This document shows positions 44,579 through 57,340 of a stretch of 64,000 nt of DNA, one piece after another. The stretch is from Gadus chalcogrammus (taxonomy: Eukaryota; Chordata; Actinopteri; Gadiformes; Gadidae): positions 21,348,847-21,412,846 of the forward strand of contig NC_079415.1 in assembly GCF_026213295.1 (NCBI RefSeq), in the 5' to 3' direction. The position numbers were made by a program, and so were the translations under genes. How positions within the stretch are numbered: the first letter of the stretch is position 1; every line of letters begins with the position of its first letter. The notes under the pieces are model-generated. The model saw only the letters and a program-made list of their open reading frames with translations, made no database searches and was not told the origin of the DNA.

Positions 44579-45985
44579 TTGCCTATGTCGAAACATGGCA
44601 ACTTTTGCATTCCTGCTGTAACCACTAAGAGAGTAAACAAAGGGACACGTAGACACACTGCTAACCTCAAAAATCTCATACATATTTCCTCCAAACCAAA
44701 AACAACCTTAAAGCCTATCAACAACACCATCAGGATGGGTCTACTTAATGTTAGGTCTCTTAATAACAAATCATTTTTAGTTAATGATTTTATTACCACC
44801 TCTAAACTGGATTTTATGTTTTTAACTGAAACATGGCTGGAACAAAATAACAGTGCAACCGTTCTGATAGAGACAGCTCCTCCCAACTATAACTTTTTTG
44901 ATGCATGTAGATCTGGAAAAAGAGGTGGAGGGGTTGCTGTTATATTTAAAAATGATTTTCAGGGGAAACAGATGTTATTTTGTGATTTTCCATCATTCGA
45001 ATACCTTTGTGCTGTATTGAAATGCTCCCCCAGAGTTCTCCTATTAATTATTTACAGGCCACCCACATACTCTGCAAATTTTTTCGATGAATTCACAGAA
45101 TTATTGTCTAGCATCTCCACAGACTTTGACTGTCTAGTTATAACTGGTGACTTCAATTTTCATACTGATGATTTGAATGACAAGCGTGCAAAAAAACTTT
45201 TTACCATTTTGGACACATTTGAACTGTCCCAACATGTGAAAGAGACTACTCATTGTAAGGGCCACACTCTAGACCTGGTTATCACAAAGGGCCTCAATGT
45301 TTCTGATCTCTCTGTGACTGATCCTTCCTTGTCTGACCACTTTTGTGTTTTCTTTAATATATCTTTTATTCCCGACATACAGACAAAATCAAATACTGTC
45401 AAAAAACGGTATATCAATGAAGAATCGTATGTACTTTTTAGAAAGGCCATCTACTTACTACCACCTCTCAACCCATGTTCTGCTGATGATCTTGTAGAAA
45501 ACTTTAATTTGAAAATTTTGAAAATCATGGATGTCATTGCACCGTATAAGGTTAAAACGATTTCTGGAAAGCAAAAGGCACCCTGGAGAAAAGCTGCCTC
45601 TGTAACAGCACAGAAAAAAGAATGCAGGAAGGTTGAACGCATCTGGCGTAAAACAAAACTTCAAATTCACCATGATATCTACAAAGAGAGCCTCCGTGCC
45701 TACAATTCAGACTTAAAAAGTGCTAGAGAAACATTTTTCTCCAATATCATTAAATCCAATAATAATAATGCAAAAACCCTATTTGCAACTGTTGACAGAC
45801 TGACCAACCCCCCAACACAGCTTTTTATACTGATAAAATTGAAGGCATCAGACGCGCCATCAATATCTCCACTTCAAACAAAAATGTTGGACTACCACCC
45901 TGTTCAGGCAAAAGTAAAGTGGCAGGGATGGCATGCTTTAATGTTATTGACTCTAAAACTCTTGTGGAAACTGTTACACAACTAA
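44579..45985 (+). pseudogene. L2 ORF2, endonuclease half
   Basis: This frame encodes the APE-type endonuclease that nicks target DNA: MGLLNVRSLNNKSFLVNDF, LDFMFLTETWLEQ (catalytic E), GGGVAVIFKNDF, LLLIIYRPPTYS, LVITGDFNFHTDD (D, N), and SDHFCVFF (SDH). The linker runs to about 45830 and then loses similarity; the reverse-transcriptase half continues in another frame. A frameshift and some loss between 45830 and 45930 break the polyprotein. Confidence 0.8.
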
Positions 45986-47418
45986 AGCCATCCACCTGTT
46001 GCCTTGATTCTTTACCTACCAACCTCTTTAAGAATGTTTTTGACTGCCTAGCAATAGACATATTGCAGATAGTTAACAACTCTCTCCAGTCAGGCAACTT
46101 CCCAAAAGCCCTGAAAACTGCAGTTATTAAACCCCTTTTAAAAAAGCGGAGCCTAGATACCTCTATTATTAACAACTACAGACCAATATCAAATCTGCCC
46201 TTCATAAGTAAAATCATTGAGAAAGTTGTCCTCCAGCAACTTAATCACTTCCTGGCATCAACTGGTTGTTATGGCACCTTCCAATCAGGATTTCGACCCC
46301 TGCACAGCACTGAGACCGCCCTCATTAAAGTTGTAAACGACATCCGTCTTAACACAGACTCTGGCAAAACCTCAATACTAATGCTACTAGACCTCAGTGC
46401 TGCATTCGACACTGTAGACCATACAATACTTTTGGACAGGTTAGAAAACTGGGTGGGGCTTTCAGGCACAGTCTTAAATTGGTTCAGATCCTACCTACAA
46501 AATAGGAACTACTTTGTTTCCATCGGCGACTTTGTATCAGAATCAACCAACGTGATGTGTGGAGTCCCACAAGGTTTGATCTTAGGACCCTCTTTATTCA
46601 ACATCTACATGCTCCCACTAGGGCAAATCATGCATAATAACAATATTGACCATCATTGCTATGCTGATGACACGCAAATCTATGTATCGCTATCACCAAA
46701 TGACTATCGGCCCATAGATCTGCTGTGCCAGTGCATTGAGCAAGTGAAAGACTGGATGTGCCGAAATTTCCTTCAGCTAAATGAGGATAAAACTGAGATA
46801 ATTGTATTTGGTGCTAAAACGGAAAGGCTTAAAGTAACCCAACACCTACACTCTCTGTCCCTGAAAACCTCAATCAAAGCCAGAAACCTAGGGGTTATCA
46901 TGGATTCTGATTTACATTTCGAAAGTCACATCAAATCAGTTACAAAATCTGCATATTATCACCTTAAAAATGTAGCAAGACTTAGAGGGCTCATGTCCAC
47001 AGAAGACTTACAAAAACTTGTACATGCCTTTATCACTAGTAAGCTTGATTACTGCAATGGTCTCCTTACAGGTCTCCCAAAACAAACTCTAAGGAAGCTT
47101 CAGCTTGTTCAGAATGCTGCTGCTAGAGTTTTAACAAAGACCAAAAAATTTGAACATATTACACCAATTCTTAAATCGTTACATTGGCTTCCTGTAGGTC
47201 AGAGAATTGATTTTAAAATCATGTTGCTAACCTATAAATCCCTACATGGTTTAGGCCCAAAATATTTAACTGATATGCTTCCACTACATAAGCCTTCTAG
47301 AACACTAAGATCTTCTGAGACCAATCTGTTAATTATCCCCCGAGTAAACAAAAACATGGGAAAGCAGGATTTAGTTACTATGCAACAAATAGCTGGAATA
47401 AACTCCCTGAGGATTTAA
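45919..47418 (+). pseudogene. L2 ORF2, reverse-transcriptase half
   Basis: It encodes VTQLKPSTCCLDSLPTNLFK, NNYRPISNLPFISKIIEKVV, QSGFRPLHSTETALIKVVND, LMLLDLSAAFDTVDH (first catalytic aspartate), GVPQGLILGPSLFNIYMLPL and HHCYADDTQIYVSL (the YADD active site), then the thumb and C-terminal region typical of L2. A second frameshift near 47365 separates the last codons, which continue in another frame as SWNKLPEDLRLAPTLSTFKT. Reverse transcription by this copy is unlikely without repair of both shifts. Confidence 0.82.
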
Positions 47419-50400
47419 GACTTGCCCCAACTCTGAGCACCTTCAAAACAAGATTGAAGACTTTTATGTTTGCTTTAGCTTTCTGCTAAATCTTAAATAC
47501 TGTAGCTTTATTTTACTAAAATGCCTTTTTAACTTTCCCTTTATTTTCTATTTTTACCAGAAAAATACATGATCTGATACCAGAGAGAAAGGTTGCTGGG
47601 CTAGAGTCCTAGAAGCTGGGTTAGAGTCCTAGAATATTGTCCTTTAGGTCGGGTTGTAGTCCCGACTTGGGTTCCAGAGACTGTTGATCTGATCTTAAAT
47701 AACTTTCAATTTAATTTTCTCACTTTCTTAAATACATTGCACTTTCAATTTTACTTACTAAAAAGCCTTTTTAACTTTCTATTTTACTAATTTCTTTGCA
47801 TATGTTTTCTTTTACTTATCTATTATTTTATTTTAATGTATAACAATGTTTATATGTGAAGCACTTTGAGTCTGCCTTGTGTATGAAAAGTGCTATATAA
47901 ATAAAGTTGCCTTGCCTTGCCTTGCCTTGAATGTCTTGGCATGAACCATTTAGAGGTGTGTTGATAATATGTAAAATAACACTCAAAAAATATACCTTTC
48001 TCCATGTGCCAGACGTCATAGTACTGGTTGATGCCAGTTTCCCTCAAGAACTTCTGTATTTGCGGGTGTCGGTCTGTCACTATGCAGTCAAGGGTCACCC
48101 TGCGCTCCTCCAACAATGCAAGGCTTCTCTTCAGGCCCTCCTTTTCCATGTGGTAGCTGCCGCCTACCTCGTTGCTCTATGAAAACAATCAGATGCATAA
48201 GTAAATGCTCCCTAAGGGGTTAGTTACTAAGCACTACTTAGCAGTATTTATTTATTGTTACACTAATGTCTCTGTTGCAATATAGCTTGAATGTTATTCT
48301 CCCTTGTAAGTGGCTTTGGATAAAAGCGCCTGCTAAATGACTGAATGTAAATGTAAAAGGTGCCACATGGGCAAATTTGTAAGTTGTAGTGTAAAAAAGC
48401 AACTTACAGTTTGATCAATTCCCACTCACCTGAACCAACTGGACATCTATCACATTGTTGGTTTTCAGGTCCATCACTGTGTAGCTACCAAATTTTGCAG
48501 AGTGGCCTATGAAAACATTGTATAATTTTAAAAGTAACCCTCCTATGGTATTTTATCATATACTCATTTCTGTGCATTATTCAAATACCTGGAGAGTCGG
48601 CTCTCATGTCGCCACCAATTATGGTATTTTCCCCACTAAGGCGCAGCAGCATGTCATCCTGAGAAGCCTTCCATTTGTTGATAATAGCAGGTTCAACATA
48701 TGTACGTGCATGCCGACGAAAGGTGTCGTACAGAAACACTTGAAGGTGCATAGCCGAAGACCTGAATGTGGACATAGATGACAAAAAGGGTTGTTGTAAA
48801 CATTCCTGTAATTGTGTCTGGAGCTGGTAATTCTTATAGGTATTGTTTAGCACTTCATGCTTTATTCAACAATTATGACCAAATTCACTTACCCTTTGCA
48901 TTTTGAAAAATGAGGCTCCACTGACATAGACTGCCACAGAGAGCTGAAGATTGCCGGCTGGCGTGTTATTGAGGAGTGGTTTGCTGTCCCAAGTCCGGCG
49001 GTACTCACAATGGGGGCACTGCTGCACCACCGAGATGAATGTCCCGAGCCGTCTTGATTGAATGGTGCATGGGCGCTGGCACATAGGGCACATCCTGAAC
49101 AGCTCCATAAGGCAGGTCTCATAAACAATGTATTTCTTCACCTCATGGATTGGAGTTGTTGCCACATCTCTGTAAATAAATAGAATTCATGATATAAGCC
49201 ATGATGCATAGCACGAAAACTTGCACACACACAAAGAAATTTGAGTTACTCACGAAAGGTCTGAAATGATAGTATTGCTAGGATCATAGGTGCTATCCAG
49301 CCCTTGACATGTAACTATTGATGAGCTGTCCTCAAGATCAAGTTCATCCTCCTCCTCCACCTCCTTCAGACGAGGTCCCTTTACAGGTGTTGAAGTTAGG
49401 ACAGGCGTCAGGGCAGTGAGGGGAACAGTGGACGTGCCAACACAACAGTCTTTCCTGGACACAGTAGCCTGGACACCTTGAACATAAATGTTGAATATAA
49501 ACAAATCGATTAATTGTTACATCCCTTCTGCAGTACAAATTCAAGCATTAACTGGTGCAATAGCTAGATGGTGAACCTGATCAAAACATTTGTGAGAGAT
49601 CAATCTATGTGCCTTCACTTTTGAAATGAGGCTGAAGAGTCCGTAGAGATAGCTGTGTACCAACAGTGTGTTTTATTATCTCTGGAGGATCTGTTTGACA
49701 ACCAATTTCTCTTGTTGCTGGAAGCAGAAGTGACTGTACTGAAGCCTGAAGGAGGAAAAAGAAGGGGGTGGGGAAATAGTTTACATTTTGAAACCTTACT
49801 TCAGATGAAGCACAACATTTATGACCCACTTGTAATACAAAGTTTTCATTCAACAGCTACAAAGCCTACAGACTGATAACAGGATAAGTCTTGAGATTCA
49901 TCTTTTGTTAGAGTATAGGCACTGATCAGTTGTTTCACCTCAACTATAAATTGTGTAGGGCTACAACAGCAAACCAAGGGCATACTGGCCGCATCCATTG
50001 TGGATAATTTTCAGTCTCGACAAGGTGTAAACAAATAGAAAATCACCACGATGTTTTTCAAGTTAATTTCCAACCCTGCTAGACAACATTTTAACAAGGA
50101 TTACTTTCAGAAATGATCAAGGTTTAAAATGAATCGATCGTCGGTGCACTGCTTTGCTCTATGGAATGGAGAGAAACATTCTAACCAGGTGGAGCACTAA
50201 CGTTAGCTTTGGCTAAATTGCAATATAAGAACATGCTAGTTCATGCTTAACTGCGACAGAAACACGACAACATGTAACAATACAAAATCAGTACCACCAA
50301 GCATTACTTTCAGAAATGTTCAAGGTATAGCTAGTTCGAAAATCAATCCAACACACAGTGGTGCACGGTTCTGCTTTATGGAATGGAGAGAAACATTCTT

Positions 50401-50980
50401 AGCAGACGCAGGTCTAGCAGTAGCTGCTAACGTAAGCTTTAGCTAAACTGCAAAATAAGAACATACTAGTTCATGCTTAACTGCTCAGAAAAACGTTTTT
50501 TTTTAAGTACTTACATCTCCATCTGCTGACTCCACACGGATAGTAGGTACAGAAACCTCTGTCACACGAAGTTTGCTGGCGAATCCAGCTCTGTACTGTC
50601 CAAGATTCTCAAAGCAGTCTTCTGTAAAATGGTTTGCTCAAACCACAAGATTCTTGCCTATTGTTGCAGGGACATGAACATCAAAAATGAAATCGAGCCA
50701 CGCAGTTCTTCGATTTCCCTTGGTTGGGAGAGAATGAAATGATTTGTGTGGCTGTTTGCAGCCAACTACACAACACTTCATGTGGGACATTTTGCTAGCC
50801 ATCGCAATCTTGCCGTTTTTCTTGTGCGAAAAACGGCTGATCAAAGATGGCGGATCTTCAACTAATTTAGAGGGTGTGGACTTGAAAGGTGGGAGTGGTT
50901 CCATGCCAATTTCCCTAACCCGACGTCACATTAGGAGAGCCAACCAAAAAGTGAGTTTTTGTATAATATGTCCCCTTTAA

Positions 50981-51439
50981 ATGTTGTCGACTCAGTCACC
51001 TATTGCATCACTTCCTTTAGGGCTTCGGCCTCCTAATTGATCATTGTAGTAGGCTATAATTGAATGCCTTCTTTCATATATATATGATACCTCCACCACT
51101 GGGACGTGGCAACAATTCTCCAAATCCATATGGGGAGGGGGGGGATGCTTGTGGACAGTAGGGGTTTACCCTAGACATAAATAGGAAGTCAAATCAGGAG
51201 AAGGAATGACCTCTCACAAATATTTATTTAAGAAATTGTTTCAAATAACCCTCCCTCGTTAAATCAATGAGCTTGGTGTTTTGCTTTCAAAAATTAGTTA
51301 TAGAAGAAGTCTAAACTGCAGAAAATAAACACATCCAAGCTGCCTTTTAAGGATACCTTGGAATATCTGTCGATTTTTCAACCATCGGACCCTAGTTTAC
51401 GACAAAAACAACCCAATTGACGGCAGCTCCTTTGCCGCG
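50981..51439. other. Unassigned core sequence next to the right arm
   Basis: Between the Kolobok end and the arm; no gene or repeat recognised. It may be original core of the giant element. Confidence 0.35.
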
Positions 51440-52646
51440 TGGTTTTTAGAGCCACGAGTATTAGAGGGGGCGGTATAGAGCAACCACCATAGCAACCATG
51501 ACGGTCAAGTGACTGGATTCAGCCCTGTTGAAAAAAATAGAATAATAATAATACATTTAATTTAGAGGCGCCTTTCAAGACACCCAAGGTCAGAATACCT
51601 CCCTACACACTCAGTAGTAGATTAATGATATTTAAATTATTATGACCATGAAGTCTTTATTTGCATGGGTTTACATTTCGTTGTGTAGCATGGAAAAATC
51701 TGAGAAACACTCCCGTTCAGAATGCATTGGTTTACACTTCGTTCTTTGGAGCACGGTTATTTTTATTTATTTATTTATTTTCCGTTTTTGAGGAGTTGAG
51801 GATTTTTCTGCAATAATCCAAAATCCAATGGAAAACCCGTTGGCTTTTTGTCAAGGGAACCGAGGGCGACGCTCACTTCCGGGTTTGCCAAAATACGTCA
51901 TCCCTCTCTCCACCACTCTATACTGTAAAAACACATGTTCAAGTTGAATGATAATGCATGAATTTATTCTTTATTCTGCCATAGTAACACGGTAAATAAA
52001 TGGCAAAAATAGGCTGAGAACGAATTCGTATTTACGATATTGTAGCGACCCTGGGACAGTTAAATAGTTTGTGTGTTATGTGTTGCATTGTATTTCGTTG
52101 TCCGTTATGCCAGTTGTTCTGTGTGCATGTATTGTAATGTTCTTCTTGTCAATCAGTGTGGGGGCGAATCATTAGGTCAGCTGGGGGAGGGCCTTGGAAG
52201 AACACGAGGGTGGGGGCCTGCACGTGAGTGAGACCGTGTTGGGGGTTGCCGGGGTAACCAGGGTTTGTTTTGGGTGGGATTTCTGCCGTTGGTTACGGGT
52301 TTCAGTGACCTGGTTTTGGTTCATTAAAAGTTCCTTCAATTACTAATGACTCGACATCGTTATGTCACCGGCGAGGTCATTACAATATGTTCAATAAAAC
52401 GTAATCACAGAAAAAATACGTTTTTTAGACAAACGTAATTGAGAATGCCGAATAGTTATCTGGGAACGTAATTTTGATGAGAAAGGGTTGCTCTGTCAGT
52501 TGTCAAAAAAAGCGCACGGACGTGGCCTCTATAGCAACGACCTCAGCTACCCAACACTGATCAAAAAAACGATTGTTTCTCTCAATCAAAACACAAAACA
52601 GGACAACTGATGCCCATAAACTTAACCCATACATGTTTTGTAATTA

Positions 52647-55203
52647 TTATTATTATTTTTTTTTTAATACTTTATTTTTTAGAATCACCACGTGTCTGTA
52701 CATTCAAATGTACACATGAAACAATGAGACAAAAAACACAACAACATTGACAACAAACTAGACACGCACATAAAGCAACATAAACAAACAAGCAAAACAA
52801 ACAAACAAACAACTACATTGACAACAAACTAGACACGCACATAAAGCAACATACACAAACAAGCAAAATAAACAAACAAACAACAAAAAATAAATAATAA
52901 TAATAATAAAAAAAGAAAAAAAAAAGCAAGCAACGAGACAAGAGACATATAAAACAGATGGAGAAAAATAATTAATAAAAAAATAATAATAATAATAATA
53001 ATAATAGACGAGTAGGATAATCACAGATATAGCATTATGATTAAGTTAATTATAGTAGGTTGACCACTTGGCCCATCTTGAATTGAATTGAATTGAAAAA
53101 GTTTTTATTTCAAACAAGTAAATAATAATAAAAAATAATAATAATAAACAATCAAATAAATGAAACAAGTGGACAGTTACAATAAAGTAATGTTTACACA
53201 CAATGAAAACCACAAAAGAAGAAACTGTCTTACACTTGCTTTACCTGTTCGAAAAGGGGTGAGAAGAAGAAAACTTGAACTCATATACTTTGAGGTTTCC
53301 CCTCATTTTATATGTTATATACTCCATTTTGTGTACCTGCTGAGTGGTGTCCCTCCATTTTTCTATTGTGGGCGGGGTTTTTTGGAGCCAGTGTCTGGAG
53401 ATTTGTTTTAAAGCGGTTATACGCAGCACTCTAAGCAAGTAGTTGTCTTTTTCCTCATGGGGTGTGTCTATGGTCTTTCCCAGCAGTATATAGTCTGTAT
53501 TTAGTTCAACAGCACATCCTACAATGTGACAGATTTCTTTCTGTACCTTTTCCCAAAATATCTGCAATACAGGACATGACCAGAATATATGTTGTACGTT
53601 AGCGTATGATTCTCCACATTCCCTCCAGCACTTTGTTGTGATTTTATTATTGTATTTAGCTTGCTGCACTGGTGTTATAAAGAATCGTGATTGTATTTTC
53701 CACGCATATTCTCTCCAATATGGCGATACAGTAGTTGTGTGAACATTCTGATTCATTTCCCTCCAGCGCTCCTCTGATATGCCTAAATTCAATTCTTCTT
53801 CCCATTTCAGTTTTGCTTTTGTGTCTTGATGTTCACAGTTATTTTCCAGAATAGTATATACTGCCGAAATTTGATTTGGGACTTTGATTTTATCATAATT
53901 CTTTATCAAAAATTGTACTAATGGATGTATGTCTCTGCTGGTCTTGTTTTTAATTTCACTATTTTGAATATAGCTTCTTATTTGTAGAAATCGGAAGAAG
54001 TGGGAATGTGGCAAATCATACTCCTTGCTTAAAGATTCAAATGATTTGATCCCCTTTTCATTCAAGCACTGTCCAAAAATGATCAGTCCCTTTTGTGCCC
54101 AGATATCAAAGGCTTCATCAATTTTATTAGGCATGAATTCGGGATCTTCTTTTATCTCTCTCAGAGCCACCAAGTCTGTCTTTATTTCAACAGTGTTTTT
54201 AATTCTGGCCCAGATTTCCAAAGTATTTCTGATTGATGTATTGTCTTTTACTGGTGCTTTTCGTTGGTATTTTGTACAAAAGGGAATAGTTTTTAATGGA
54301 CCCTGACACATAAACATCTCTATTGTTCTCCACTTTGCTTCTGAACTATGATTTAACCAGGTTCGTATGTGCTGCATTTGTGCTGCCATATAATAGTATT
54401 TCAGGTTTGGGAGAGCAAGTCCTCCCTTCTCCTTTGCCATTTTCAAGGTTTTCATTTTAACCCTCGGTTTTTTATCATCCCATATAAATTTACCAATCAT
54501 TGTATCCCAAATTTTAAAGGTATTTGTGCATAAATATAGTGGTATTGTCTGGAATAAAAACAAAAAACGGGGTAGTACATTCATTCGGACTGCATCTATT
54601 CTTCTACCCAAAGAGCATATAGCTGATCTCCACCTATTCATATCCTGTCTAATATGTGCCTCCAAACATTTATAATTCAGCTGGTACAATAGTTTGTTAT
54701 TCTGTGGTAGTACAGTTCCCAGGTATTTAATTCTGTCCTTATCCCACTGCCATAGATAATTACTCTTTAAATCGCTGTTTACTGGATCTCCTATAACCAT
54801 TGCTTCACACTTCTGTATATTTAGTTTATATCCAGATACCTTACCATAGTTATCAATGACGCGCATTAGAGCTGGTAGTGATTGTTCTAAGTTTGTGAGA
54901 TATACAACCACGTCATCGGCATATAAAGCTAATTTATGAGTTTGCTCTGCTATTTTAAAGCCCTCTATTTCATTAGTTTCTCTAATATATGCTGCCAGGG
55001 GTTCGATACAGATTGCATAAATTAAAGGGGATAGGGGATCTCCTTGTCTTGTTCCTCGTTGTAGCTCGAAACTGTCAGACAGAGTCCCGTTGACTCTGAT
55101 CTGTGCTTTTGAACTACTGTACATAGCTCAAAGCCATTTGATGAAGTTATCATGAAAGCCGAATTTACTGCAAGTTTCAAATATAAAGGGCCATGACACC
55201 CAC
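52647..55203 (-). mobile_element. 5'-truncated L1-type LINE
   Basis: The 16-bp direct repeat acatgttttgtaatta lies on both sides (52631-52646, 55204-55219), and the left arm has the single empty copy near 14300. The 3' end (low coordinates) has a T-rich (att)n border, an A-rich UTR with a duplicated block (aacaaactagacacgcacat at 52751 and 52823) and 'ttgaattgaattgaattg'. Only the C-terminal part of ORF2 remains. Confidence 0.88.
53241..55203 (-). pseudogene. L1 ORF2 C-terminal part (reverse transcriptase and tail)
   Basis: The 627-aa open frame begins MYSSSKAQIRVNG, then LQRGTRQGDPLSPLIYAICI (the RQGDPLSP motif) and ALYADDVVVYLTN (the active-site ADD), GYKLNIQKCEAM, then the long L1-specific tail with WDDKKPRVKMKTLKMAKEKG, GGLALPNLKYYYMAAQMQHI and HIFWSCPVLQIFWEKV. 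Upstream of the ATG the same frame shows CSKFGFHDNFIKWL followed by one stop, so the domain is truncated and broken at its 5' side. Endonuclease and ORF1 are absent. Not able to retrotranspose. Confidence 0.85.
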
Positions 55204-55333
55204 ACATGTTTTGTAATTAACAAGGACACGTTGGTGTAGTTGTGTTGAGGAATGTCACAGATTTCACTGTAACTTCGCCGTTAATGTGCAGCCACCGGGT
55301 CTTCCGTTAGCCAATGGGATGAATGCTCATCAT

Positions 55334-56547
55334 CAGTGGCGATTTTGGTTTGGAAACTCTGGTGGGGCCCATGCAGGAAAATATTATAACGAAATCCAGA
55401 AATACCACATATTACTACCATCACAACAAAAACAGTAGCAAGTGACAGAGGGGACCAAAATTGCAGCTGAATAATGCCATCACTCAAACGCGAATCTGAC
55501 GACATATATTAGGCTATTATAGCAATAGCACCACCAAATGGCAGCGTTCAAGACCTCACAATATCAAAACTCAAGAAAACAACAACGTGGCAACAATAAA
55601 AACACAACGGCGCACACCCTTTACACAGCAATCAATATACAAAGCCACCACTCACAATATAGCCTACCAAAAAAAGAAGTATTGTTTAAGTTGTATTAAG
55701 TTTGCAGGCCACCATACTGTACAATTAACAATGAATCTAGCCTGATAGAGTGGTTGCCTATTCAGACCTGGATAATCCTGGGTGAAAATTTAAGTAAGTT
55801 TGGTCTAAGATGGTAATTACCTGTGCTTTAAGGACAGTGCTGTCTGGTCTCCTTTGTGTGGCTGAGGTGAAACACAAGCATTTTTTTTCCGCTTGAACCA
55901 CTCCTGGTTGAACGATCTATTCTTGTCCTTTCCCTCTTGAATAATGATTAAATCCGTCGGGCGATGTGGTCCCAAACGTTTTATCTCCAACTTCTGTTCA
56001 AGTGCTAAATCTCACATGAGACAGATACTCAACACGATTCATCATTTAATGAATGAAACGTCCATTTGTTGTTATTTACTGTAACAGTAACTGTAACTGT
56101 AACAACGTTAGCTAGTTAGCAAGATCTGATCGGCTCCCGCCGTAAACCCCGCCCTTTCTACAAATCAGCCAATGAGAAGAGCTTTGGGGCACTAAACTTC
56201 TGGCCCCACCGCCGAAACAGAAGCGGGCGCTACGCACGCGCTTGCTCGCGCAACAACAGCACCAGTTTTCTACACTGCAGCAGACAGGGCCATCTCGGCT
56301 GGGCCCCACCGAGCGGAACAGACGAGACGGAGCAACAAACTATTTCACACACAACTACTACACTACAACAATTGCGTTCATCAAATTAAAACTGCAGACA
56401 TGTAATTAATTATTAACAATTAATGTATTATTAACTTATGCTCAATGACATTTTTGAAAATAAAAATAAAAGTATAATCGTGCCCTGCACGGCAGCGTTC
56501 TCTGGTGGGGCCGTGCCCCACTGGCCCCTACTGCAAAGACGCCACTG
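55334..56547. mobile_element. hAT-type MITE, copy 2
   Basis: Ends cagtggcg/cgccactg, 8-bp duplication CTCATCAT (55326-55333, 56548-56555), body nearly identical to copy 1 at 39945-41153. It is inserted into tandem repeat II of the right arm. Confidence 0.92.
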
Positions 56548-56555
56548 CTCATCAT

Positions 56556-57340
56556 ATATTGCCGTGGAGGGATTACATTGCAATGAGTGGAAAACCCCCT
56601 GCGTCGAAAAAAGAAGCACATGGTCCTCCGTTAGCCAATGGGATGAATGCTCATAGCGTCTCTATGTGCAGCCATCGGCTCTTCCGTTAGCTAATGGGAT
56701 GAATGCTCATAGCTTCATATATTGCCGTGGAGGGATTACATTGCAATGAGTGGAAAACCCCCTGCGTCGAAAAAAGAAGCGCAAGGTCCACCGTTAGCCA
56801 ATGGGATGAATGCTCATAGCGTCTCTATGCGCAGCCGTCGGGTCCCCCGTGAAGGGGTTACATTGTAACGAGTTGAAAACCCCATGCGTCGAAAAAAGAA
56901 GCACAAGGGTACCCTTTTGCGTCAGAAACTGAAGCCAAAGTCACTGACCGTTCGTCAAAAATCGACGCGTTCGGAGTGAGAATGTGTTTAAGTGATTCCG
57001 TCAGACCAGCACGGATTTTGAGTCAAGCCCCCGCCGTGGTCAACTTTGGCACACACACAGATTGAAACGAGAATCTGTGTGTGTGTGCCACGGAATATCA
57101 GTGTCATTTACTTGCATTGGAGCAACTTCCGTGGACACACCAAGGACAATTTAAGTGTTTCAGTGAGACCACCACGGGTTTTGAATTAATCCCCGTGGTC
57201 GACTCGCTCGTTGAAACGGGGATCCGTGTGTGAGCCACGGAACATCAGTGTCATTTACTTGCATTGGAGCGAATTCCGTGGCCACATCACGGAAATCGGC
57301 GTGTTTCCGTGATGTGGCCACGGATTTCGAGTTAAGCATC
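56556..57340 (-). repeat. Subterminal tandem repeats of the right arm
   Basis: Mirror image of repeats I and II of the left arm: 'atgggatgaatgctcatagc' recurs at about 56638, 56696 and 56800, and the 'gcgtcgaaaaaagaagc' block recurs at about 56600, 56765 and 56886. Confidence 0.75.

Larger units (their letters stand above)
42565..47926 (+). mobile_element. Nearly full-length L2-clade LINE
   Basis: ORF1 with an esterase-like domain, then APE endonuclease and reverse transcriptase, then a typical L2 3' end (gcactttgagtctgccttgt, gtgctatataaataaag, (ttgcc)n). It is flanked by a 16-bp INVERTED match (atgccaagacattcaa at 42549-42564; ttgaatgtcttggcat at 47927-47942), not by a direct repeat. It sits in an intron of the Kolobok transposase, in the opposite orientation. 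Confidence 0.85.
39767..50802 (-). pseudogene. Kolobok transposase with THAP finger (interrupted)
   Basis: The first exon (50802-50515) encodes a THAP domain: MKCCVVGCKQPHKSFHSLPT, TAWLDFIFDV, NHFTEDCFENLGQYRAGF. A TGA replaces the third zinc-ligand cysteine (VV-stop-ANHF). Later exons: 49747-49630 (TREIGCQTDPPEIIKHTV), 49480-49252, 49165-48900 (CPMCQRPC and CPHCEYRRTWDS, zinc-ribbon-like), 48770-48590 (DTFRRHARTYVEPAIINKW), 48510-48430, 48180-47998 (VTDRHPQIQKFLRETGINQY then DVWHMEKG, aspartates in the D..D(2)H arrangement of RNase H-fold transposases), 42380-42200 (LSPHFQTSSLESFHSVILQF), 41460-41341, and the last exon split by a hAT element (41170-41154 plus 39944-39767, YVEVLMGFIMGPVFEDPAAY). 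The L2 sits in the long intron. The stop and the split exon make it dead. Confidence 0.75.
38298..50976 (-). mobile_element. Kolobok element with THAP transposase and a P2X7-like gene
   Basis: The ends aggtgacatattata (left) and, reverse-complemented, aggggacatattata (right) lie directly inside TTAA (38294-38297 and 50977-50980), the duplication made by Kolobok transposases. The element is about 6.1 kb once its insertions (hAT 39945-41153, LINE fragment 41480-42190, L2 42565-47926) are removed. A THAP transposase reads leftward and a small cysteine-domain gene rightward; they meet tail to tail. Confidence 0.82.

Noticed and set aside
53160..53411. Plus-strand frame over the L1 3' end
   Set aside because: Shadow of the minus-strand reverse-transcriptase tail.
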